This document shows, piece by piece, positions 14,945 through 22,156 of a stretch of 31,223 nt of DNA. The notes under the pieces are model-generated. The model ran no database searches, was not told where the DNA came from, and saw only the letters and a program-made list of their open reading frames with translations. The position numbers and the translations under genes are program-made. Position 1 is the first letter of the stretch; every line of letters begins with the position of its first letter. This DNA comes from JAVZLH01 sp049700435 (GTDB lineage: Archaea; Thermoproteota; Bathyarchaeia; Bathyarchaeales; Bathycorpusculaceae), in NCBI GenBank assembly GCA_049700435.1, contig JBNAVK010000013.1, positions 1-31,223 on the forward strand. The letters are read 5' to 3'.

Positions 14945-15565
14945 TTAAGCTTGGGATGGTATTGCGGTTTGCCTTTGTTGTAGGCTTTCGTAACTTTTGA
15001 CAAGAGTTTCATTAGAAATCAATCCGATAAGTATTAGAATTGCACCAGAAACTAACATCAGAATACCAATCAATAAGGGTGTGAAAAAGGCAATGAAGAA
15101 TATGGCAACTCCTATGCCTATCAGCCCTAATTTTCTCTCCTCTTGTAATGCCACGCTGTAGAGGTCTACAAAGTTTTCTGATGTATATGTGAAAGGTTTT
15201 ATCCACCTTCGTCCATCAAAATCCGGAAGTACATCGCTCTTTGGAATGGATACATCTGCCAACTGAGCATATCCATTTTCCACATCTTGCATTTTGGATA
15301 TTTCTTTAGTCTTTAAATAAACTCTTTCTCGATAAACTGCTATTTCTGCCCTAACGTTAACGATAGCACCGACAAAAATTGTCTGTGAAGCCGCATTTTG
15401 AACTTTGGCTAACACCATTCCTGAATCATCAGCAAGTGTTAAATAAGCACGAGTGTATGCCTTATCATAAAACAGCCGAACGACGCGCCCACGAACCGAG
15501 ACATAATTTCCAGGATACATTTCTTCTAAATCTCTAATCTTTCTATACGTATACAAAACTGACAT
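14945..15565 (-). CDS. OB-fold protein with C-terminal membrane hairpin
   Basis: The N-terminal part has the look of an OB-fold: GNYVSVRGRVVRLFYD, then AYLTLADDSGMVLAKVQN, then GAIVNVRAEIAVYRERVYLKTKEI. A linker follows, and then two adjacent hydrophobic helices at about residues 147-185 (GLIGIGVAIFFIAFF and GILMLVSGAILILIGL), with a short cytoplasmic tail. A soluble OB domain tethered to the membrane resembles NfeD-like or stomatin-partner architectures in layout, but the order here is reversed. I take ATG at 15565 as start; a TTG at 15574 is in frame. A TATA-like CTATATGA (15582-15589 region) suits a leaderless start near 15565. Function unknown. Confidence 0.7.
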   Translation of the reverse strand: MSVLYTYRKIRDLEEMYPGNYVSVRGRVVRLFYDKAYTRAYLTLADDSGMVLAKVQNAASQTIFVGAIVNVRAEIAVYRERVYLKTKEISKMQDVENGYAQLADVSIPKSDVLPDFDGRRWIKPFTYTSENFVDLYSVALQEERKLGLIGIGVAIFFIAFFTPLLIGILMLVSGAILILIGLISNETLVKSYESLQQRQTAIPSQA

Positions 15566-15690
15566 ATCAACCAAACTAAATCATATAGAAATTCCTATTA
15601 AATTTTTGGCTTATATGAAATCGAAACGGAAAAGTTTGGCATACCCTTAAGTTTGAAAACGCTATGTCTTCAATTTTTCCGTATAGCCAT

Positions 15691-16116
15691 TTAAGCGCTG
15701 TATTCCATTCCTGAAGGCTTTTTGCCAGGTGGCTTAACTTCTGGTATTTGCGGCAACGGAATTGGTGGTGGGATGTTCAGCGTCCTAGATACCATGATGG
15801 ATTCTATGAAAACAACGTTGGAAATTGACTGCACTATTACTGGTGGTGGCGGCTTTTTCTGCTCGTACTCCTTGTAGACTTTTTCAATCTCGTTTTTGTC
15901 GCCGACCACGTATGCTTTTCCTTTTAGGTTTATTTGTGCTATAGAAGGGTTGTAGTTTATTGTTAAGACGAACGGTACTTCAAGCGAATCTTCCGATTTC
16001 TTTTCCACACCCACCAAGTTAAGGTTAGTGCTTATCTGAATTGGCGGGATAGGCTTGTTCATATCCCAGAAGCGGTCAGCCGAAACATGGGTTATGGAAA
16101 CATTCACTCTAATCAT
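15691..16116 (-). CDS. Conserved archaeal protein, possibly SecB-like
   Basis: About 141 residues if started at the ATG for MIRVNVSITHVSADRFW; a TTG at 16143 would add nine residues without a clear ribosome site. The core alternates strands: IQISTNLNLVGVEKK, LEVPFVLTINYNPSIAQINLKGKAYVVGD. This resembles the beta-sheet layout of SecB-like chaperones known from bacteria and a few archaea, but the match is by pattern only. The C-terminus has Pro-rich stretches (KKPPPP; PPPIPLPQIP). It is last in a minus-strand run after S27ae, 46 bases downstream, and may be co-transcribed with it. That position near ribosomal genes would suit a nascent-chain role. Confidence 0.55.
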   Translation of the reverse strand: MIRVNVSITHVSADRFWDMNKPIPPIQISTNLNLVGVEKKSEDSLEVPFVLTINYNPSIAQINLKGKAYVVGDKNEIEKVYKEYEQKKPPPPVIVQSISNVVFIESIMVSRTLNIPPPIPLPQIPEVKPPGKKPSGMEYSA

Positions 16117-16162
16117 TTCTAATCCAACGGAAGTGTTATGCAACCGTGAAATTTAAAGGTGT

Positions 16163-16378
16163 TTATTTTCCGGTTGGTTTGTAACGTGTAAAACCGCAGT
16201 GCCCGCAAGTGTATCTGTCGCCGTGATCAGCCATGAAGTATCCTGTTCCGCAGCGTTCGCAGGTTGGGCGTAGCCTCTGGATTTTGCCGCCTTCAATTTT
16301 GTATAGAGAGAAAACGCCTTTTTCCTTCTTCTTTTTCTTCGCAGCCTTTTCCGTCTCTTTTGCGGCTTCTTCAGACAT
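16163..16378 (-). CDS. rps27ae: 30S ribosomal protein eS31 (S27ae)
   Basis: The 71-residue product has a Lys/Glu-rich N-terminal tail and the zinc ribbon RLRPTCERCGTGYFMADHGDR followed by YTCGHCGFTRY, with four cysteines in two CxxC pairs. The ATG directly abuts the eS24 stop (TAA-ATG), so translation is probably coupled. The N-terminal extension KAAKKKKKEKG is longer than in minimal archaeal forms (about 50-60 residues). Confidence 0.95.
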   Translation of the reverse strand: MSEEAAKETEKAAKKKKKEKGVFSLYKIEGGKIQRLRPTCERCGTGYFMADHGDRYTCGHCGFTRYKPTGK

Positions 16379-16696
16379 TTAATGCTCCTCCTTTCCCTCT
16401 TCTTTGGGTTTTTCAGGTGGGCTGTTCCGTTTAATGATGTACTCTGGTTCAACAAGTTTGGCTTGTTCGACGGAGTCATAAACGTTCGCTATTCCCTCGG
16501 CGACTCGTGTTCCCGTTTTTGTTTCTAACTTTTTTATGAAAACTAAGTTTGCATCTACCTTTAACGCGTCGGCAACGGCGTTTCTAACTTCAAGCCTCGG
16601 CGGTGTATTGCCTGTTTGGTCATGCTCCACAGTGAAATAGACTTCTCTTCGCTTTAGCAGAGGGTTATTTTTCTCTGATGCTATCTTTAGTCTCAT
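16379..16696 (-). CDS. rps24e: 30S ribosomal protein eS24
   Basis: The 105-residue product has the eS24 core: MRLKIASEKNNPLLKRREVYFTVEHD, then TPPRLEVRNAVADALKV and LVFIKKLETKTGTRVAEGIANVYDS. The C-terminus is a short charged extension. GAGG stands 7 bases before ATG. It follows the dephospho-CoA kinase gene by 42 bases, the standard archaeal order (Spt4, DUF359, eS24, S27ae). Confidence 0.95.
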   Translation of the reverse strand: MRLKIASEKNNPLLKRREVYFTVEHDQTGNTPPRLEVRNAVADALKVDANLVFIKKLETKTGTRVAEGIANVYDSVEQAKLVEPEYIIKRNSPPEKPKEEGKEEH

Positions 16697-16738
16697 GGTT
16701 TTTCCTCGTAGGTGATGTTGACTGGTGTGCCATCCTCC

Positions 16739-17272
16739 CTATTTAGTTTTTCGAAAATTTTCCATAGCCTCAAGGATTCCAGCTACTTCTGCCTTCTTCT
16801 CAGACGTCACTTTAACTAAAACAAGACCTTCCCGCGGCTGACCATACACAACAAAAGCGTTTTCTTCTGCGTATAAAATAGCTATTAGCGTGAGCAAGTC
16901 TTCTTCTCCATTTACGGTTATTTTGACTCTACAATTATTTTTTAACGCCTCTTGAATTGCTGCTGCGGCTTCCTCTGTTATTGTTCCAGGAGGATTCTGG
17001 ACATTGACGAGTTTGTCGGCTTCTAGCGGGATTGGCTTTATGCTTTTCCGCATCACTTTGTTGTCTACAATCATAAGTCGTGGAAATATTCTGTTTCCAA
17101 CAAGGTTCTTTGAAACTCTATCTCCAACAGAGATCACGTAGGGCGGCTTCTCTTTTTCTAAAATGCCCTTAAGAACCTTAATTGTTTCAGCATATGAACC
17201 GCGTATCAGTTCTCCAAGCGGTTCTTTCAGCTTTCTACGCAGTTCTGGCGTGAGAGTGTACGCAATGCTCAT
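16739..17272 (-). CDS. GTP-dependent dephospho-CoA kinase family (DUF359)
   Basis: Archaeal-type kinase of the last CoA step, 3'-phosphorylating dephospho-CoA with GTP. Family features include LKEPLGELIRGSYAETIKVL, PYVISVGDRVSKNLV, PRLMIVDNKVMRKSI, VQNPPGTITEEAA and VNGEEDLLTLIAILYA, then VVYGQPREGLVLVKV. The frame is open 58 codons upstream over the Spt4 gene, but ATG at 17272 (MSIAYTLTPELR) is the right start: it lies two bases past the Spt4 stop and leaves a normal 177-residue protein. It is conserved beside Spt4 and eS24 in many archaea. Confidence 0.9.
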   Translation of the reverse strand: MSIAYTLTPELRRKLKEPLGELIRGSYAETIKVLKGILEKEKPPYVISVGDRVSKNLVGNRIFPRLMIVDNKVMRKSIKPIPLEADKLVNVQNPPGTITEEAAAAIQEALKNNCRVKITVNGEEDLLTLIAILYAEENAFVVYGQPREGLVLVKVTSEKKAEVAGILEAMENFRKTK

Positions 17273-17274
17273 GT

Positions 17275-17460
17275 TTATCTGACCTTCAATGCGTAGCGCC
17301 CTTTCTCTTTGACATTCATGGCTTTTGCTATTGTTGAGTTTTCGGGGTCGAAAATTATGGCTAGCCCGCTGAAGTCGTCGCTTAGGGTTGCTGTTTTGCA
17401 TTTTGGGCATATGCTTCCTTTGGTTATGGAGTGGCAACTTGTGCAAGCCTTTTCGCTCAT
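17275..17460 (-). CDS. spt4: Transcription elongation factor Spt4 (RpoE'')
   Basis: The 61-residue zinc protein partners Spt5 on RNA polymerase. ACTSCHS and ICPKC supply two CxxC pairs, followed by SGLAIIFDPENSTIAKAMNVKEKGRYALKVR, a typical archaeal Spt4 C-terminus. I use ATG 17460, which has GGTGA 5 bases upstream; GTG at 17469 overlaps that site. The start lies just beyond the RpoE1 stop, which overlaps the ribosome site. Confidence 0.93.
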   Translation of the reverse strand: MSEKACTSCHSITKGSICPKCKTATLSDDFSGLAIIFDPENSTIAKAMNVKEKGRYALKVR

Positions 17461-17461
17461 T

Positions 17462-18064
17462 CTAGTCACCTTTCTCTTCTTCGCTGCTTTCTTTCTGTTC
17501 TTTGGCTACAGCTTCCTTTATCCTCTTAGATTCCTGTTCAATCCACTCCAGTTTACCGAGGAAAGGTTGTCTGGCTGTCACACCTATTTTTCCAGAACTC
17601 CCAGCTCTGCCGAGGGAAACCGCTGTTATTCGAACACGAACTTGGTCGCCGCTTGACAGTTTCCTTTTAGTTTCTTTTCCGAATAAAACACCCTGTTTTT
17701 CGTCGTAGGAGATGAAGTCGTCCATAAGCTGTGAAACATGAAGCAACGCGTCCACAGGGCCTATGCGCACGAAGGCGCCGAAGTCAGCGATTTCCACAAC
17801 ATCTCCTTCAACTATCTCCTGGATTTTGGGATAGAACGTCAAAAGGGAAAAAGTCACCTTATGGTAGGTGGCTCCATCGCCGGGAATTATCTTTCCAGTG
17901 GGGCTCACTTTCACGTCGGTTACGGCGATGACGTAGCCTAGCTCTTCATCAACAGCCCCCTCATACTTTGCCTTAACTTGCTGAAGCCCTACACTCCCTA
18001 GAGGGTTGCCAAATGTTTCCGGCGGGATGCGAATAGTATCTTCAAGAGTTATAAGCTTAAACAT
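17462..18064 (-). CDS. rpoE1: RNA polymerase subunit E' (Rpb7/RpoE1)
   Basis: Forms the Rpo4/Rpo7 stalk of archaeal RNA polymerase. The N-terminal RNP domain starts MFKLITLEDTIRIPPETFG, and the S1/OB domain has GDVVEIADFGAFVRIGPVDALLHVSQL, GDQVRVRITAVSL and KIGVTARQPFLGKLEWI. The C-terminus is Glu/Lys-rich and about 20 residues longer than short family members. I start it at ATG 18064 because family members begin 'MFKL'; a TTG 7 codons upstream overlaps the PIN gene end. The PIN gene stop lies 4 bases before this start. Confidence 0.95.
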   Translation of the reverse strand: MFKLITLEDTIRIPPETFGNPLGSVGLQQVKAKYEGAVDEELGYVIAVTDVKVSPTGKIIPGDGATYHKVTFSLLTFYPKIQEIVEGDVVEIADFGAFVRIGPVDALLHVSQLMDDFISYDEKQGVLFGKETKRKLSSGDQVRVRITAVSLGRAGSSGKIGVTARQPFLGKLEWIEQESKRIKEAVAKEQKESSEEEKGD

Positions 18065-18068
18065 CGGT

Positions 18069-18494
18069 TTATATCGCCCCTTCAATTTCTAGGCGAGACT
18101 TTTGCCTCACATAAACAACTGGCACATTTATATCTCTTAGCCTCTTCCTCAATCTTCTGTCATTCGTGAAAACGGGGCAACTCCATTCCATAGCTGTTTT
18201 TACGATGACATCGTCCGGCGAAAAAGCGCCTTCCTCATTTACATCGACAAGTTTACACTTTTCAGCGAGTTTCAAAGCGTAAGAAGCTTTTCTCCTAATT
18301 TTCGGTGAACCCTTACTCGCAAGTTTTTCAAGTTCGCGTAGAACTGGCATGAGCAAGATGGGTTCAAAATTTCTTTTTAAAAGCGTTTTTAATTCCTCAA
18401 AAATGTCGATTTTAAATTGGAACGGAACAAATAAGGCGTTTGAATCTAAAATTATTTTCAATGTTTCCTCCATTCTTCTAAATTGTTGCGTCAT
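18069..18494 (-). CDS. FCF1/Utp24-like PIN domain protein
   Basis: PIN-fold RNase-type protein related to eukaryal pre-rRNA endonuclease FCF1. Acidic residues are in LDSNALFVP (first Asp), the middle Glu in PVLRELEKLA, DDVIVKTA (Asp pair) and FTNDRRLRKRL (last Asp). The length of 141 and QFKIDIFEEL are typical of archaeal FCF1 members. It is first in the run PIN-RpoE1-Spt4-DPCK-eS24-S27ae, and FCF1 next to RpoE1 is a common archaeal order. It is therefore more likely a ribosome-biogenesis nuclease than a VapC toxin. An internal ATG at residue 8 is an alternative start. Confidence 0.85.
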   Translation of the reverse strand: MTQQFRRMEETLKIILDSNALFVPFQFKIDIFEELKTLLKRNFEPILLMPVLRELEKLASKGSPKIRRKASYALKLAEKCKLVDVNEEGAFSPDDVIVKTAMEWSCPVFTNDRRLRKRLRDINVPVVYVRQKSRLEIEGAI

Positions 18495-18509
18495 TCGCCA
18501 ATCATTCCC

Positions 18510-18527
18510 TATGTTCTGAGAAACATA
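18510..18527. promoter_or_regulatory. Inverted repeat near PIN-operon transcription start
   Basis: TATGTT and AACATA flank CTGAGA. Read on the minus strand, AAAATATAAACG near 18537-18547 is a TATA candidate that would put the start inside this palindrome. It may be an operator. Confidence 0.35.
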
Positions 18528-18651
18528 TGTTTTCGTTTATATTTTTGGTTTCTTATCACACCAAGCCCGGGTTTTCCGTGGATGTGTTGCAGTTAAATTC
18601 CACAAAATTTTTAGCATACGCAAGTTAGTTATTGTTGCAAGGTGACCATTT

Positions 18652-19053
18652 ATGAATTCTCGAAGCGAATATGCGCTTATACCGTTTTTGCTGATTGAGG
18701 GAGTTCTGGTTTTCGGATTTCTTATCCTTTTACAAGTAGATTGGATTGTTAATCACACCCTTTACAATTACAATCTTACTTTTAGCGTTGACTGGGCTGT
18801 TCCGTACTGGACTTTCCTTAGACTGATTTTCGGCGCGTTCTTTTTAGCGATCATTGCAATAGCCGTTTTAGGTTATAGTGCTTATAGACGCAGTAAGGAA
18901 AAAAGCATGATGCCAGTTTACATCTGCAGGGCATGCGGGAACATGTGGACCAGCGCTTTTGCCGGAGCCAAAATTGAAAGAGGAAAGAGTTCTCCCAAGT
19001 TTAGATTTCTTAAAAGCTGCCCTCAATGTAACCGGAATCTGCTTGCAGAATAG
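18652..19053 (+). CDS. Two-helix membrane protein with C-terminal zinc ribbon
   Basis: The 133-residue product has membrane helices at about residues 9-29 and 57-79 with a Tyr/Asn-rich external loop, then a cytoplasmic C-terminal zinc ribbon: ICRACGNMW and CPQCNRN. GGTGA lies 7 bases before ATG and a TATA-like AAAATTTTTAG stands near 18601-18613. It is encoded opposite to the flanking aIF2-gamma and PIN-RpoE1 genes and so interrupts a run that is often contiguous in archaea. A late insertion into the operon is likely. The zinc ribbon resembles those of small archaeal membrane adaptors; no partner is evident. Function unknown. Confidence 0.8.
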   Translation: MNSRSEYALIPFLLIEGVLVFGFLILLQVDWIVNHTLYNYNLTFSVDWAVPYWTFLRLIFGAFFLAIIAIAVLGYSAYRRSKEKSMMPVYICRACGNMWTSAFAGAKIERGKSSPKFRFLKSCPQCNRNLLAE

Positions 19054-19073
19054 CTCACACTTTTCCTCAAGTT

Positions 19074-20324
19074 CTATAATATTATTCCGTATCCGATTAG
19101 TCTCCATCTTCCCGTGATTTTCCTGCTTATTGCAACCCTAGACCCCGCTTGTGCACAGACAGGTCTACTGAGCTTAGCAGTTATCGTTTCTTTCTTTACG
19201 GAGTAGACTTTCCCTACAGTTATAGCCGCACCCACGTGAAGAAGCAAGGTTTCGCCGACATTGATTCTTTCAACTTTTAGAAGTTCCTTCGTTCCAACAG
19301 CATGTTCTAAAATGTGCGTTTCCAATGTCAACTCCGAAAGCGTGGGCGGAAGCATTCCAGAGTTTCCAACAATGTTTCCAGTTAAACCATCAGCCTTAGA
19401 AAATGACGGGTCTAGAAGAGTGCCGACACCCACAAGTCCACCGCAATGCGCCTCTTTAACGCTTTTTCCTCCTGCATGTAAACTAACTATTTCGCTTAAT
19501 AAGGGACTATGAACGGTTTTACCCTCCTTTTCAATGCTGACTCCGGGGCGAATCTCTATTTCGTTTCCAACGGAAAACTTACCCTGCAATATTGTACCTC
19601 CGACGACACCTCCCTCAAGTTTTTCAATTGGAGTCCCGGGCTTGTTCACGTCAAAAGAGCGTACAACATACATCAGTGGAGGTTTCGTTTCATCCCTCTT
19701 CGGTGTTGGTATAAACTCTTCAATTGCTTGAATGAGAAAGTCCATGTTTACTCCCCTCTGGGCTGAAACAGGGATTATTGGAGCGTTTTCAGCAACAGTT
19801 CCCTTGACAAAATTTTTGATTTCCTCGTAACTCCTCCGAGCCCTTTCAACGTCAACAATGTCAATTTTGTTCTGCACTATAACTATGTTTTTTATGCCAA
19901 CAATTTCTGCAGCCGCCAGATGTTCCCTTGTTTGCGGTTGAGGGCAAGGTTCATCAGCCGCTATCACAAGCAACGCCCCATCCATTATTGCAGCGCCAGA
20001 AAGCATTGTCGCCATAAGCGCCTCGTGACCTGGAGCATCCACGAAGCTAACTGCTCTAACAAAATTTGTTTTTGCTCCGCAGTTTGGACAGATTGGCTGT
20101 GTGGAATAGTTTTTCGGGCTTTCACACTTTGGACATTTGTAAACGGGCATGTCTGCGTAACCAAGCTTTATAGTTATACCCCTCTTCAACTCTTCACTGT
20201 GTCTTGACGCCCAAACGCCTGTCAAAGCTTGCACTAATGTTGTTTTGCCATGGTCAACATGCCCAATGGTGCCAATGTTTATTTCAGGCTGTTTCGGCAG
20301 GAGGTCACTTTTTTCGCTGCTCAT
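19074..20324 (-). CDS. eif2g: Translation initiation factor aIF2 subunit gamma
   Basis: GTPase that carries initiator Met-tRNA to the small subunit as part of aIF2. The G1 loop is GHVDHGKTT (residues 21-29), the zinc knuckle CPKC...CPNC uses Cys64, 67, 79 and 82, G3 is DAPGHE (96-101) and G4 is NKID. The switch region RGITIKLGYAD is intact. Domains II and III are complete (GGVVGGTILQG; VGRYYS-type VGKVYSVKK; AISRKITGRWRLIGYGII). Length 416 is normal. It lies 72 bases downstream of eS6, the usual archaeal neighbour. Confidence 0.97.
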   Translation of the reverse strand: MSSEKSDLLPKQPEINIGTIGHVDHGKTTLVQALTGVWASRHSEELKRGITIKLGYADMPVYKCPKCESPKNYSTQPICPNCGAKTNFVRAVSFVDAPGHEALMATMLSGAAIMDGALLVIAADEPCPQPQTREHLAAAEIVGIKNIVIVQNKIDIVDVERARRSYEEIKNFVKGTVAENAPIIPVSAQRGVNMDFLIQAIEEFIPTPKRDETKPPLMYVVRSFDVNKPGTPIEKLEGGVVGGTILQGKFSVGNEIEIRPGVSIEKEGKTVHSPLLSEIVSLHAGGKSVKEAHCGGLVGVGTLLDPSFSKADGLTGNIVGNSGMLPPTLSELTLETHILEHAVGTKELLKVERINVGETLLLHVGAAITVGKVYSVKKETITAKLSRPVCAQAGSRVAISRKITGRWRLIGYGIIL

Positions 20325-20396
20325 TTCCTAATTTCCCATAACCTGCAAATTACAGAAAAGGATTAACATACCGAGTTAATAAAGGTTAAGCCCTCT

Positions 20397-20819
20397 TTAA
20401 GGGCTACTTGTAGAGGTTTCGCTCTCAGTTTCTTCCTTCTTTTCCTTTGCCTTCTTTTTCTCTTTCTCCTTTGGTTTCTCCACAATTTTCATGTTAACCT
20501 GCACAATCTCGTCGGTTATGACATTTCCGCGAACCGTCTTGCGTCTCCTCGCCCCTTTGGTCTCTGGGTTAAAGCCAACACCACCGCTTAACACAACTCC
20601 TCTGCGAACCCCGCCGTGAACGTTAGGCCTCATTGGAAAACCATCCTTGTCCGATCCACCGGTTATTTGCACCTTATGCCCTGGCAAATCCACTATTGAG
20701 CCGTCTATAACTTCGCCCATCCTTCTTCCGATGAGCGGGGCAGCGCGTGCCCCTTCAAGCTCGACGGATTTTGATGTTCCAGTTTCCGGGTCGGATATTA
20801 CTACCTTGAACTTCGCCAT
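20397..20819 (-). CDS. rps6e: 30S ribosomal protein eS6
   Basis: The 140-residue product has the eS6 core MAKFKVVISDPETGTSKSVEL, IGRRMGEVIDGSIVDLPGHKVQITGGSDKDGFPMRP and RRKTVRGNVITDEIVQVNMKIV. The C-terminal 35 residues form a Lys/Glu-rich tail ending in Ser/Thr (ESETSTSSP), which is longer than in minimal archaeal eS6. It is the first gene of the eS6-aIF2-gamma pair. Confidence 0.95.
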   Translation of the reverse strand: MAKFKVVISDPETGTSKSVELEGARAAPLIGRRMGEVIDGSIVDLPGHKVQITGGSDKDGFPMRPNVHGGVRRGVVLSGGVGFNPETKGARRRKTVRGNVITDEIVQVNMKIVEKPKEKEKKKAKEKKEETESETSTSSP

Positions 20820-20929
20820 AGACGATTAAACTCTCCAGCGGTGTTTATGAAGTTAAAATTTCCCTCTATTAAGGATTTATGAAAAGTTAAGGGTTTCTCT
20901 AAAGGGAAGAGAAGGTTTAGTTGGTAAGG

Positions 20930-20937
20930 TTTTAATT
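20930..20937 (+). promoter_or_regulatory. TATA box for the MFS transporter, within a small inverted repeat
   Basis: TTTTAATT predicts a start near 20960, only two bases before ATG 20962, so the mRNA is probably leaderless. It is enclosed by TAAGGT (20925-20930) and ACCTTA (20940-20945), a possible repressor site over the promoter. Confidence 0.45.
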
Positions 20938-20961
20938 CTACCTTAAACTGGTTTCCTAACC

Positions 20962-22149
20962 ATGTGGCGGTTAGGGTTCTTCATTCACGAAATGGCATTC
21001 GGCTTGCTTTCGGTTTTTCTTCCACTTTACATAATCGCCATTGGCGGTTCCCTAGTTGATGTGGGGATTATGACCGCAACTGCGTTGTTTTTAGTTATCC
21101 CCGCATCCTTCTTTTGGGGTTACATATGTGACAGAACAAGACGTTACAAACGTTACATCCTATTATCATTTTTCACGACGGCGGTTATCCTTTACCTATT
21201 CACCTTTACAACAAGCGTAAGCCTACTAATAATCCTCTACGCCCTCATGTCAATTCTCCACGTCGCCCACGAGGCACCAAAAAATGTGCTGATAGCTGAA
21301 CTGTACTCGCATAGCGAGTGGAAAAAGGCATTTGCCTTCTACGAAGGCTTCACTGAAATTGGATGGCTTTTCGGTTTGCTTTTAGGCTTTGCAACATCAA
21401 CCTACAACCTTAACTCAGGAACCATACTGCTACTCTGCAGTGGACTGAACTTAGCTGCATTTTTAATTTCCATTTTCTTGATAACAGATCCCGTGATGAT
21501 TTTTGAAAGAAGACTGGTAGGCATAGAAAAAACAATAGATTTCACCTATAGGGGAATGATTCTCGCTTCAAAAATTATGGATGGACTAAAGATAAATGGG
21601 AAATTAAGAAGAGAAAACGTTAACGCTTTTTGCACAGGTTTAATTCTCTTTTCATTAGCAACCAGCATCCTATTCACGCCTCTCCCAATATTTTTCTCGA
21701 CAATTTTAGCCCTTCCAACAAGCATCATTTTCGCCATATACACACTAAATTCTGTAGGGGGAGTTGCAGGCTATTTTATGACAAGCAATAGTTCGGAACC
21801 ATGGACTGAGAAGACACATGTTTGCAAAATTGTGTTAGCAAGAAGTGCCTTAACTATCCTCTTAATCCCAGTTTTGTATTTACCAACTGGCAACATTGCG
21901 TTGGCAACATTAATCCTTACGCTAATGGGCTTTGCTTACGCGATGTTTCTTGTTCGAACGCTCTCTCTATCTATGGAACTGATACCCGCTGGAAAAGCCG
22001 GGTTGTTCAATGTTCTTACAGGAGTTGGAGGTGCATGTGGCTCGTTTATTGGACCTTACATAGCCCAAACTTTAGGCTTCGCATATGTCTTTGTAATGGC
22101 AAGTGCACTCTTCCTTCTTAGTTATATAGCCTTCAAGATTTTTGCATAA
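20962..22149 (+). CDS. Major facilitator superfamily transporter
   Basis: The 395-residue protein has about 12 hydrophobic segments in two halves separated by a charged loop near residues 175-225 (ERRLVGIEKTIDF...). The loop-2/3 motif appears as GYICDRTRRYKRYILL, an MFS 'GxxxDrxxrr' signature. It lacks cues that fix the substrate. Its own leaderless promoter and isolation between eS6 (divergent) and the Fae-Hps gene (convergent) suggest a stand-alone carrier. Export of a metabolite or drug, or sugar uptake, cannot be distinguished. Confidence 0.85.
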   Translation: MWRLGFFIHEMAFGLLSVFLPLYIIAIGGSLVDVGIMTATALFLVIPASFFWGYICDRTRRYKRYILLSFFTTAVILYLFTFTTSVSLLIILYALMSILHVAHEAPKNVLIAELYSHSEWKKAFAFYEGFTEIGWLFGLLLGFATSTYNLNSGTILLLCSGLNLAAFLISIFLITDPVMIFERRLVGIEKTIDFTYRGMILASKIMDGLKINGKLRRENVNAFCTGLILFSLATSILFTPLPIFFSTILALPTSIIFAIYTLNSVGGVAGYFMTSNSSEPWTEKTHVCKIVLARSALTILLIPVLYLPTGNIALATLILTLMGFAYAMFLVRTLSLSMELIPAGKAGLFNVLTGVGGACGSFIGPYIAQTLGFAYVFVMASALFLLSYIAFKIFA

Positions 22150-22156
22150 CCCGTAA

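Noticed and set aside
16739..17446. 235-codon frame covering the dephospho-CoA kinase
   Set aside because: The first 58 codons overlap Spt4 out of frame and are not part of the family; the real start is 17272.
18069..18494. PIN protein as VapC toxin
   Set aside because: Sequence and context match archaeal FCF1-like proteins next to RpoE1; no VapB-type antitoxin is adjacent.
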